From contig QRFJ01000085.1 in assembly GCA_006176705.1 (NCBI GenBank), forward strand, positions 392,249 to 456,248: DNA of 64,000 bases, written 5' to 3'. The DNA comes from Cocos nucifera (lineage: Eukaryota; Streptophyta; Magnoliopsida; Arecales; Arecaceae). The translations under genes and the position numbers were made by a program. Shown in pieces: positions 48,626 through 58,939 of this stretch (its first letter is position 1; every line of letters starts with the position of its first letter). Under the pieces are notes generated by a model. The model made no database searches, was not told where the DNA came from, and worked only from the letters and a program-made list of their open reading frames with translations.

Positions 48626-48959
48626 AAGTCGGTTCTTCTTACAAAAATCAAGAGGCATGTAATGAAATATCAATGGAGTTGTTTAAGCAAGATCACATTA
48701 ATTTACCTCCAGAATTAAAATCGCCTTTAGTCACCATTCCAGCACCCATTGAATCAAACTTAACTCCTAATACAAAAACTCCATTCATGAGCATTTTAGA
48801 AAAATAAATAGGAGAAATTCTTAATAAACATGGGTCTGAGAATGGAATCATAAATTATATCCCTAAAATTAACAATGAATATATCAATAATGGGATTATA
48901 AATCAACTTTCTGAGATTGGCAATCCAAAACCATTGAAATTTGTCAATCCAATATTTGA

Positions 48960-50201
48960 CACAGGATAGTAAGCTGCATTGTGTCTGGCTGAAGACGGTA
49001 AACTTAGCGCTTGTTGGGAGGCAACCCAATATTTAGTTTTTATCTAATTTATCTTTTTAGTTTATTTTTTTTAGGATAATTTGAATAAGTTGGAGGGAGA
49101 GCTCAAATTTTCAAAGGCATGTGCTGGACCAAAAATATACTGAGTTAGGTGTATTCTTTCATGTTCTTTATTACATCCTTTATTTTTTTTCTTCTCCATT
49201 GAGGACAATGTCGATTAAGTTGGAGGGAAGAAAAATAAAAATTTTAAAATTTTAAGTCCTCAAAAAAGTTAGTATTTAGTATTTAGACACCTGATTATGC
49301 TTAAGAATCGAATTAAACTAAGCATTTTTAAAAAAAAATTGATATACAGATCAGAGAATCTGTGAGATATTGAGGAATCAAGTATTAAGAAAATTCAATA
49401 AAGAGTTAAGTCTAGAACATAAAAAAAAATTTTCTTGGAGCATTTCTAATTATTTCTACTAGCATCAAAGAAAAGTCTACTTTTTATAGGCTTGTGTAGG
49501 GTAACTATACATTTCTTCATATAAAAAATTTATTTTAATAAAATAGTTTCCAAGTACTTCTCACTGAGTAACCGGGCCTCTTTGCCTAAGCAAGCATTGA
49601 GTTTCGCATCAAAAGGTGGGAAGGGCAAAGAAGCTCGTTGTAAAGCTAGTCTTAACTCGTAGCCTATTTGATTCGAGCTAGTAAGCCCGAGGGGTATTCT
49701 ATACCTAGTGCCCTAAAGCCAACTGGTTTGGGAGTCATTGGCCCAAGACTCGCTACATGGATCAAATAGAAAGCTTAAGGAGTTAAGACACTCAATAGTG
49801 GTACAATGTTAAAAAAAAAAAATATTGATTTTCCACCGAGTAACCGGGTCCCGTTGCCTAAGTAAGCAATGATATTCGCATCAAAAAGTGGACAATGTGA
49901 AAATAAAAATTAATAAATGAAGGATGGAAGTAGCAATACACTTGCCTATATGAAAGTTTAGACAAATCAGAGATAAAGATGGGATAATTTAGAAAAAGTT
50001 CTGAAAAATTTAATATTCTTTACTTAATTTTTCTATTGATAAGTATTAATACCCCAATGATATATCTCATTTAAGCTCTACTGAATATCAATGGCCATTT
50101 TGAAAACTACTTAGGTAAAATTCGAAACTCTAAAGTTAAAAGATATTTAAAACTAAATTCTTTCTTTACTCGAGGATGAGCAAAGCTTAAGTTGGGGGGT
50201 G
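48960..50201 (+). other. Gypsy 3' untranslated region and polypurine tract
   Basis: CGCTTGTTGGGAGGCAACCC (49009-49028) is the kind of sequence that in related elements follows the pol stop, so pol seems to have been deleted just before it. Two copies of a structured motif (GAGTAACCGGG, TTGCCTAAG, AAGCA, TTCGCATCAAAA) lie at 49566-49618 and 49838-49893. Near the end, CTTAAGTTGGGGGGTG (50186-50201) is the polypurine tract. Confidence 0.7.
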
Positions 50202-51773
50202 TGATAAGCATCATAAATTTATCAATAAAAATATTAATTTATTAATTAATTTATATTAATTTTTAAGAATTATTAATCAATTTATATATAATTTTTAAAA
50301 AATTCATATTTTTATCAATTAAAAAATTAATTAAAAAATAATAAAATTAAAAAATAAAATTTTATTATTAATGGAAAGAGCTCAATTTTTTTATCATAAC
50401 GAAATAAATTTTGAGTAAAACAAAGCTAAAATGAAAAAAATATAAATTTTTAAAAAAATAAAATAAATAAAAATTAAATAAAAAAATGGCTCAGTCGGCT
50501 CCGCAAGCCAAGCCATCAAAGCTGACTCAACCATTGAAGCCATCAGTCGATCCATGATCCAGGCGTAGACCGCCAGCTCAGCAACAACCGACGAATCATA
50601 GAGCGACACGTGACGGACCTAAACCCTTAAAGGGTCTATAGAAATTTATCATGGCTCATAGGGTATTTTGGTCTTTTCACTCAGCGACAAGAACGCTGAT
50701 TGACTATGGTGTGCGGTGCAGCCAATCCACGCGGTCCATGGGAATAGTAATTGCACGATCGGACGGCTGTGGTTGCTTACGGTCAAGATCGGCGGTCAGG
50801 GTTTATTCCAACTCTGATTTGATTTTTGATTTCATCCGAATCACCATCGGATGGCAGCGCTCAATCCAGGGGATGATCCGATGGTCCAAAACACTCTCGA
50901 TGATGATCAAAACTCCCGACGCATGATTTGCAGCCAGATTTCCTCCATCAAAGCACAATCGGATGGTCAGAATTTAATCCGACTTGATCTGGGCTGATAT
51001 ACATTCGATTTTGATGATTTTTGGATCGTTGGATTTCTATTGAATGGCTAGATTTCACCAAAATTACCAGAGTCATATCAGAGCTATTTTGATTCAAATT
51101 TTATTAAGATTTCTTTATATTTTGATGATTATAAAGGCTATTAGTCCCACATTGCCTTCAGAAATAAATATCCAACCCTCCTAGCTCTATAAAAAGGACC
51201 CTAAGCCTCTAAAAATAAATATCTCCAATCAAGATGAAGCTTTGGTATAGGATGAAGCTAGGCTATGGGTTAAAGGCTGCTTTAAAGCAACGGATGTCGA
51301 GAAGAAGAGCTGGGCTTCTACACCATCTTTCTGCCAATGTCGATCCAAAATTAGAGATCAGCTTATTTTAATTTTTTTTATATATATTTAAATTATAAAA
51401 TTTTAATTAATACAATATTTATTTTTATGTTCTTTAATACTCTTTATTTTTATTGTAATTTAATTTTAGTATTTCAATTATTATTTTTTATTTTTCTGTA
51501 AGTAGATGCTAAGATCTAACTAGTAGATCTTAGTACCAAGTTTAAATTCCTGTATTTTTTAATTTTTAATTTTTATTTTCCGACTTCACTTCTAATCCCA
51601 AAATTTTTTTCTTTTCTTTTTCTTTTGTAAAATCAAAGATTTCAAATCTAAGAACACTACCTTCCCTATGGATTTGACCCGACTCACTGCTATCTACATA
51701 TTTTTAATTATTTTAAGAAGTCGGATTAAACTGATAAACATGGTATCTTAATGACAACATCGTATTTCTATCA
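50202..51773 (+). mobile_element. Gypsy 3' LTR
   Basis: 1572 bp, collinear with 43985-45583. TATA box at 51188-51196. It lacks the 18-base tandem unit found in the left copy. Confidence 0.85.
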
Positions 51774-52139
51774 CATGTTGATAATGAAAAGATTGCATAA
51801 TCAATTATATACTTGAATACTGAAAGATAGAACTGAAATCTAAGATAATTTTTTCTTCTTAATTTTTTTATTAAAAATTATTTTTATTTTTTTATTATTT
51901 TTTAATTTTTTTAATACTTTAAAATTTAAAAATAAATTAAATAATTTTTTTCTAATTAACTACCTTAGATCCCTAAAGAAATCGACACCTGACTCATTAC
52001 TGTTCTTACTCAAAGTAGGATCAGGTTTAAATTATTATTTATGCTGTAACAACAAGCATCAATGACTCAGCTGTCATATCTATAATAAGTAAATAATAAA
52101 ATTAAATTAATATATATATATATATAGTTTTTTTGATGA
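51774..52139. other. Unassigned sequence right of the Gypsy element
   Basis: AT-rich; ends in a (TA)n run near 52110-52128. The stretch ATCGACACCTGACTCATTACT (around 51983) resembles the LTR end regions of other plant LTR elements, so it may belong to an older host element. Confidence 0.35.
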
Positions 52140-53780
52140 GTTTTGGTATTGATTTCTTATCAGTCTGTCGATCACAACATGTGTGCCAAACGAGCCATCC
52201 GTATGCCTGATCGAATTTTGTTGGACAATCCAATTATGTCAGATTCTTTGCTGTCTAATGAAGTACTTCTCACTGTTCTACTAGTTATAAAGAGCCTGCC
52301 ATATGTCCACCCACATCCAGTGATCCATGAAGGACCTTCAATCTGATGGTAACTAAAAACCAAAGTACTGGATGGTAGATTGCCTGAGGTTGTAGAAGCC
52401 ATCTTGGAGCCTCCATGTAGCTACCTTCTCAAAGATCTAACGGCCAGCCTTCTCATCCTAGAGAGTCTCGAATTGATAGTACTTCTGCAAGATAAAAGCA
52501 AGCATGTATTAATATAGAATTAAAATCCCAGCATATCAAAAATTTAAAAATTAAACGAGTTTTGACTTACCAAAAATATCTTCCAGACTACATCATAAGC
52601 TCTAGATGATCAGCTAGAGAACTCGTTCATCGGTCCTGGCATCAAGCATCGGATGATGCAGGTAATCGCACAAGATACTCGAGACTCTCTAAACGTGCTG
52701 CAAAATTAATTTTGAAAAGTAAATATTAACTCTAGAATTGCTAAATTCTAAATATATTAATTGAAGTTACAGTACTTATGAGCGGCTCTAAATATGGATG
52801 AGCTGTCCATCCTCCAGCTGAGCAGGAGGTACCACAAGTCGGGCGGGTCCTCAACTATGACTTAATGTCTGGGAGCTGGTCGCTACTACATGTGACTATG
52901 GGATTACCGATAATCCTCTATCATTTGAACCGAGCATAAAATATCTAACATAAAGAATGTTATATTAGTTAGCAAAAAATAAAATAATATAAATAAGAAT
53001 ATCTAAAGTGTCAAAGTTTATCACTCGGTGTGAGAGATGTGGAACTATGCAAGCTGACCGCATGATCGCTCTCTCCTCGAGAGGTCTATCCTTGGCTGAA
53101 ACAACTCCGACCTCTAGAAGATATAATGTATAATCTCTGAAAATAAAAATAAAAACCAAAGCAAGCAGATGACCTAAAAATTAGTTCAAATAAAATATCT
53201 ATCAAAACATAACAAGACGATCAAAATTTAATCCAAGTGTAACAAAGATTGTTGGTTAGCATCTATAATGTATCAGTAGAAAAATAATTCCTCATCTAGC
53301 AATATATGATAATATGTTGGTCTATTGGTCCCCTGATTTAGGCATTGTCTGATTCTTATCCAGCCATAAATGATAATTTCAGTACATGGAAATGTGAAGA
53401 AGGCTCAGATCTATCATTGAAAAATAAGGCATTGCAAGTTTCTCTGCACTTTTAACAATGAGGTGGCTGCAAATAATTGTCTACGATGTAACAGACCATC
53501 CAAGGTTGTCCTGCATTGCAAGTTTCTCTGCACCTTTAACCATAACGTGGCTATAAGGGGTCGTCTATGATGTAACAGACCATCCAAGCTTGACCATATA
53601 ACAACAAGAATAGAATGCATCATCTTCATTTAGGTGCATCTCGCACAAGCAGTCATCATGGCCTCTTCGAGCCCTCGACCGCTTCCTCGAACTACAAACT
53701 AGAAATATAAATTTTATTAAAAAATAAAATAATAACTTAAAAATAAAATTTATATGCTCGTGCAGCCTAGTCATCTAGCA
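52140..53780 (-). pseudogene. CACTA transposon-protein gene remnant
   Basis: On the minus strand the piece HTDGSFGTHVVIDRL (about 52160-52215) matches the H-x-GGS-to-RL segment of PTTA/En-Spm proteins and its relative in CACTA-2. Upstream on the same strand, 52330-52700 has a DGFYNLRQ-like stretch and possible splice borders, and 53600-53700 has RKRSRARRGHDD and an acidic patch. Stops and frameshifts are frequent. The assignment is tentative. No CACTA end is seen on its left side. Confidence 0.4.
53431..53597. repeat. Tandem duplication, 2 x ~83 bp
   Basis: GCATTGCAAGTTTCTCTGCAC begins both copies (53431 and 53514, the first 20 bases identical) and GATGTAACAGACCATCCAAG closes both. It lies inside the transposon-gene remnant and duplicates a short peptide there (DGLLHRR... 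on the minus strand). Confidence 0.85.
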
Positions 53781-56068
53781 AGTTCCAAATCCGTATGTGC
53801 GGGACGCGCGTCCTGACCATCCCCATTTGCAGGCCAACTCTCGCCTCATCAGATATCCCTACGAACAACGACCCTCTCGTCCTCACTTGCGAAGAGGAGT
53901 ATGTATGCTTCTTCCATGCCTCTTTTCCTCTCTCTCTTCTCTCTCCTCTGCATCAATTCATTGTTATTTCCTATCCTCCTGCTTGTTTATCCCATCATAT
54001 GTTTGATTTTATTCCTATATGAAAATTGTAGTATGATTTTATTCCTATTGATGCCATTAGTCTAATAAAAAAAGTTATCAACCTATATAAGTGTAAAACA
54101 AAATGTTTAGAAAAAGGGCTGATCTAGTTTTATGACTTGGTCTTCCAAAGTTCTCAAGCCCCTGATTACTCTTGATTAGGTAGAATGTAAGAAGATCGCA
54201 AAACCAACCCAGTAAAGTTGATGATGATGCTGTTAGATGATTATATTGTTGGGCAATAAAGAGCAGGAAAGTGGATGACGAATACTATAACACTAATGTG
54301 ACTGCTGGTATGCATTTAATAAATTTAGAAAGGTTAGGTGGACAGACCATGTAGGGGGCTCAAATCTGCAAGGCTTCAAGAACATAGAATAGTTACAGTT
54401 ACTTGGATCATTAGTTCCGAAGGAAGACTTGATAAAATGCTGTTGTAGTGGCAATTAGTCCTTGGTGGAAACTGAACAATTATATACATCAGTGTTCCTT
54501 TAGATATAGAAAAAGAAAATATACTCTGTTGTGCATTTAAGAGTTTGTCCAATGTTGTTATGATTTTACTTGTCCCTGATTCCATAAATTTGCAAAAACA
54601 GCTTGGGTAACATTATTACTTTAATTAGAAACTGCAGAATATTGTTATTTTTTAAAATCTATGAATGCTTGTACTTTTTCTTGAAAATCCCCTGGCAGAT
54701 ATTTGAGCTTTATTTTTCTTCTGCAGAAATTTGACGGACACCTGTGGATGGAAGAGAACATGCATGCCCTCCGAGTGACATGGTAGACAAACATCATGAA
54801 TCTTGTTAGTCAACTTTTAATTTTTATTAAAAAAAGTTATCAACCTAAATAATTCTTATCAAACACTACCTGTTTTGCGTACAACGTCACTTTGGGTGTC
54901 AGAAAAATGTTAGAGCTCTGTTTTTTCTGGATAAAAGAATACCGCTAAATCGAAAGCTTTGAAAAATTGATTTTGGTTTGAGGGTTTCTTAAACAATACA
55001 GAGCAAAAGTTCTTATACTAAAGCGTAGGTTAAGTTTTAAGATAATTAAAATGCAGGTACGAATGACTCTGCATTTGCTGGGATTGTGTTGGAAGATAGT
55101 GTAGGAGTGTTATTTCTAAGAAAGAAGTGAAAATGGGTGGATCAATATTAGCAGCTAGAGTGATGATTGGTGAAGCTCAAAGAGTTAGATGCCTCTGGCA
55201 TGTAAACCAGGTGTTTATTCTTCATTTGGTCAAGTATCGATGGCCAGATGAAAAATTGAAACTGTACCGTATGAAACCAACAATTCTGAGGTTACAGAAG
55301 CAATATTTAAAGAAGATTCTGGTATTTTCGAACAGTTACAGCTATAAGATGGTGCTGGTGGATAAGGAGGGCGGGTAGAATTTACATGAAGGATTTCTAT
55401 TGCAATAGATGGGTATAGGGGTGCTATCTGTTAATCTGCTAAAATTTTCTTTGGGCCTTGCATCTCAATTCGGTTTTATGGAGAAATGGATCTGCAAGGT
55501 AATTTCCAGAGACCAATGAAGCCTAGTGAAAAGTATAGCATTAAATTAGGAAGAATTCAGATTTTCTTTCTTAACGGCTTTTCTAATTGTGATGGTTATC
55601 TATTTTCTTCATCTGTTCTCCAAGCTTCTCGTGGCTTATGGAAATCCCAATGCAAGAGTATTTGTTCTTTGCATTGGGGTTGCTCGATACACTCAGTTTT
55701 CTTCCTTGCTCATCATGTTGTGAAACGGCTTTTGCCAGGGTGGGATCAATTTATTACTGCTGGATATGTAACTCGGTTTTGATTGAGTTATAGCTAGTAG
55801 TGCAGTTTGGTTATAGCCATGGTTAGAAATATGGTCTGTGTCATGCTTTATTCCCTGATTAGATATGGTCTATGAAAAATGGATGGTCGCATTGCTAGTG
55901 GCAACTATTATTCTGTGATGGCAAAAAAAAATGGCATCGTTTTTTGTTCTTGAATGCTTTGCTCCGTGGTCTATACTTTTTTTCTATAGTCTGCTATAAG
56001 TTGCAATAAAAGCTGAACTATGTTGGTGAAATTAAATTACTTATTTTAGTGATGATTTATGTATTATA
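53781..56068. other. Unassigned region, possible captured or host-derived scraps
   Basis: Less repetitive than its surroundings. A short GC-richer open stretch (53795-53915), an exon-like piece after TTCTTCTGCAG (54727-54783, reading FDGHLWMEENMHALRVTW) and several T-rich intron-like tracts give it the look of gene debris. I do not recognise any family except the weak RNase H match at 55054-55200. No complete gene is supported. Confidence 0.35.
55054..55200 (+). pseudogene. Possible RNase H-like scrap (plant RVT_3 type)
   Basis: Follows an acceptor-like AAATGCAG. One frame reads SAFAGIVLEDSVGVLFL, where plant RNase H-like domains have an A/G-G-V-hydrophobic-D-x-x-G core. The next frame, after a stop, reads GGSILAARVMIGEAQ, where they have an A-E helix. 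An acidic catalytic Asp before SAF and the Glu of the A-E pair are not convincingly present. It is short and broken and could be chance similarity. Confidence 0.25.
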
Positions 56069-56073
56069 CAGCT

Positions 56074-57200
56074 TATTGACGCAGAAACTGATCGTCGCTA
56101 GAGTTGAGGCCGAAGAGGCTGCCGCCGGGGACCTGCAAAACAAAGTCTCGCTCGGAGCCGGTGGGGGTGGCTCCGGCAAGACCCTCCGACGCTCAAGTCA
56201 GTTTCCGTCAACAGAAATGGAGTGCTCGATAGAGTATAGAGGAGAAGAAAAGGGTTTTTTAGAACCTGGCCTCAGTGAATTCGGAGGGTCCTTTTATAGA
56301 GGGAGCTTGTTGTAACCGCCTTGGTTAATGAGCGTCGTAACTGTCGTGATCAATGCCGATCGTTATTGCCGATCGTTATTGTCGATAAATGCGATCGTTA
56401 TTGCTGATAAATGCCGATTGTTATTGTGGTGTAACCGTAGCGAGATCGCCTGCAGTAATCCATCATAAGGAGTTCGGCCATTGAGAAGCTCGTCCACTGA
56501 AGAAGTCTGTAGGGAGCCCGGCTTCCTTAGAAGCTCGGTCGTTGGAGAAATCCGCGTGGAGTCCGACTTCCGTATAAGCCCGATCGCTGGAGGGTTCCGT
56601 AAGGAGTCCGACTTCCTTAAAAGCTCGGCCCGAGAGGAAGCTTTGGGAGGAGTTCGGCTCCTGCAGGCGCCTGGCTGTAACGACGCAGGGACAGTTCAGC
56701 TTTTGCAGGAGTCTGACCGAAGCTCGGCGATTGAGTAATCAGAAGTAGTTCGGCAGCTAAGTAGTTCGACCCGCTGCCGACTGCTGAGGAGTTCGGGCGC
56801 TGGTTGTCCGAAGGAGCTTGACCGGCCGAAAGAATGGTCGCTTGAGGAGTTCGGCCGCTGGGAGTATGAAGCTCGGCCGCATGAGAGTTCGGTCAGGTTT
56901 GAAGGACTTCGGTTGAGGTCTGACCGCTGAGAAGTTCGGTCGGATGTAGGAGTTCGGCCGAGGGGGCGACCGCTTGAGGAGTTCGGCCGAGGGGGCAACC
57001 ACTTGAGGAGTTCGGCCGCTGGAGGGACGGTCGCTTGAAGCCCGACCGAGGAGGGTTCGGTCCTGACGCTGGGAGTTTGAGGAGCTCGGCCGCTTGGCAG
57101 TTCGGCTGAAGCCCGTCCGCGGAATCTCTTCTGCGGCCACTAGTCGCATCGGGCTGAGCATCGAACTAGACTTTGGCAGGAATGGGGTTTATCCCCAACA
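56074..57200 (-). mobile_element. 3' LTR of the 56-62 kb element
   Basis: Contains TTTTATAGAGGGAG (a minus-strand TATA-like CTATAAAA at about 56291-56298) and a loose array of GAGTTCGGCCG and AAGCTCGGC motifs at 56470-57120. Open frames on either strand are translations of this array. Confidence 0.88.
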
Positions 57201-57217
57201 CTAGCCCCCCCACTCCC
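57201..57217 (-). promoter_or_regulatory. Polypurine tract
   Basis: Minus strand GGGAGTGGGGGGGCTAG directly before the 3' LTR. Confidence 0.75.
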
Positions 57218-57482
57218 GAGTTCGAAACTTGAAGGAAGGGAGTGTAGTTAAGGCGACTGCCGAAGTTTTCTTCTAGACCTCATATCGATCCATATCGAAG
57301 TTCGACAGATATTTCATCTCTGGCTATAGTTGATGCCGAAGTTAAGGCTCTTTAGCCGAGGTTGATTCGGTCACTTAGAAAAAATTCTATCTCTCGCCGA
57401 GGTCGAAGTCGGTGTTCTGACCATATTTAATCGAAGTTGATAGGGTTGTTCGGAGGAGATCTTATCTCCTCTGGCCGAGGTT

Positions 57483-58318
57483 GACGAGGTCTTCCTCTTG
57501 TTCCTAATGGGTTGTGGGGGCACATGCGGACCGTCGTCCGAGCTTCTCCCCCCATCTCGTCTAAGGTGAACGAGGCCTTCGACTTTGCTCGCGTTAGGAC
57601 GAGGTCTTCCTCCTGTTCCTAACGGGCTGTGGGGGCACATGCGGACCGTCGTCCGAGCCTCTCCCCCCATCTCGTCTAAGGTGAACGAGGCCTTCGACTT
57701 TGCTCGCGTTAGGACGAGGTCTTCCTCCTGTTCCTAACGGGCTGTGGGGGCACATGCGGACCGTCGTCCGAGCCTCTCTCTCGTCTAAGGTGAACGAGGC
57801 CTTCGACTTTGCTCGCGTTAGGACGAGGTCTTCCTCCTGTTCCTAACGGGCTGTGGGGGCACATGCGGACCGTCGTCCGAGCCTCTCCCCCCGTCTCGTC
57901 TAAGGTGAACGAGGCCTTCGACTTTGCTCGCGTTAGGACGAGGTCTTCCTCCTGTTCCTAACGGAATGTGGGGGCACATGCGGACCGTCGTCCGAGCCTC
58001 TCCCCCCATCTCGTCTAAGGTGAACGAGGCCTTCGACTTTGCTCGCGTTAGGATGAGGTTTTCCTCCTGTTCCTAACGGGCTGTGGGGGCACATGCAGGA
58101 CCGTCGTCCGAGCCTCTCCCCCCGTCTCGTCTAAGGTGAACGAGGCCTTCGACTTTGCTCGCGTTAGGATGAGGTCTTCCTCCTGTTCCTAATGGGCTTG
58201 TGGGGGCACATGCAGACCGTCGTCCGAGCCTCTCCCCCCATCTCGTCTAAGGTGAACGAGGCCTTCGACTTTGCTCGCATTAGGACGAGGTCTTCCTCCT
58301 GTTCCTAATGCGGGCTAT
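57483..58318. repeat. Minisatellite, ~115-bp unit, seven copies plus a partial
   Basis: Units start GACGAGGTCTTCCT (or GATGAGG) at 57483, 57598, 57713, 57822, 57937, 58052, 58168 and a partial one at 58284. Spacing is 115, 115, 109, 115, 115, 116 and 116. The 109-base unit has lost CCCCCCAT-type bases. Each unit contains GTGGGGGCACATGC, CGTCGTCCGAGC, CTCTCCCCCC and GAACGAGGCCTTCGAC. As 115 is not a multiple of three, the open frames through it change frame every unit and do not encode a repeated protein. Confidence 0.95.
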
Positions 58319-58569
58319 TGGCTGCTCCTTCGCTGTCATCGTACAGTTTTTGCATCCAGAAATAATATTATCGGAAGGAAAGAATGTTACCGAAGGAAAA
58401 TTATGGGCAGCACATCCCCATTTCAGGGTCGTCGGGGCGTTCTTCCTCTGAGTTCCCTCGGGCAGTAAGTCCCGTCCAGACGACCTCCTCTATCTCATGC
58501 TGGCCTCTTTCATTTGGAGCATGCTTCTCATTGGTTTTGACGCTGGGAGGTGACGAATCGCTGATGTAT

Positions 58570-58803
58570 CTAGCCCCTCCTCTGGGGTAACGTTGATGAT
58601 GCCGTGAGGTGGCCGACCTTGTAGTTTCTAGTTACGGTAGTGCTCTTAGCCGGTCTTCTCCTGCTTCAGGCTGGCGTTGAAGGAATTTACCCCGCCGAGC
58701 TCTTCAATCTTGTCTTGGAGATGAATGTATTCCTCAGTGTCGTGGCCGTGGTCGCGATGCTAGGGGCATTACTTGCTTAGATCGCGCACATTTTGGGAGG
58801 CCA
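58570..58803 (-). pseudogene. Gag C-terminal remnant of a Tat/Gypsy element
   Basis: The minus strand reads HRDHGHDTEE (58730-58759), followed by IHLQDKIEEL, then after a gap HGIINVT (about 58579-58599). In plant Gypsy (Tat-type) gag proteins a C-x-x-H-x-D-H-G-H-D-T-E-x-C segment, an L-K-x-x-I-E-x-L helix and a G-V-I-N-x-I motif follow in that order. The two zinc-ligand cysteines are lost (a stop lies beside the first; Tyr replaces the second). Only this scrap of gag is left. Confidence 0.65.
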
Positions 58804-58939
58804 TAGTGCTTTAGGTCTTGGCGGCTGGCTCTTAACTTCGTTGAGAATTCGAGTTGGAGTAGCAGGGCATAGTTGCGGAACCTTTCGGGAGGAGGGCTTC
58901 TTCGCGCCCTTCCGTCGGGGCTTCCTTGGTGGCGAGCTT

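Larger units (their letters stand above)
43985..51773 (+). mobile_element. Gypsy-type LTR element without pol
   Basis: LTRs at 43985-45583 and 50202-51773 begin TGATAAGCATC and end CTATCA. Flanks CATAT (43980-43984) and CATGT (51774-51778) form a target duplication with one change. A tRNA-Asp-like primer site follows the left LTR and a GGGGGG-containing purine tract precedes the right one. The 4.6-kb interior has an Athila-like gag (46977-48625) and a long 3' untranslated part, but no protease, RT, RNase H or integrase. It is therefore a deletion derivative that would need enzymes in trans. LTR divergence is moderate, including an 18-base duplication in the left copy. Confidence 0.85.

Noticed and set aside
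57371..58009. Repeated Arg/Pro-rich proteins in the minisatellite
   Set aside because: The 115-base unit shifts frame each copy; the peptides are by-products of the repeat.
57483..58318. CRISPR array
   Set aside because: Plant DNA; units are contiguous 115-bp minisatellite copies without unique spacers.
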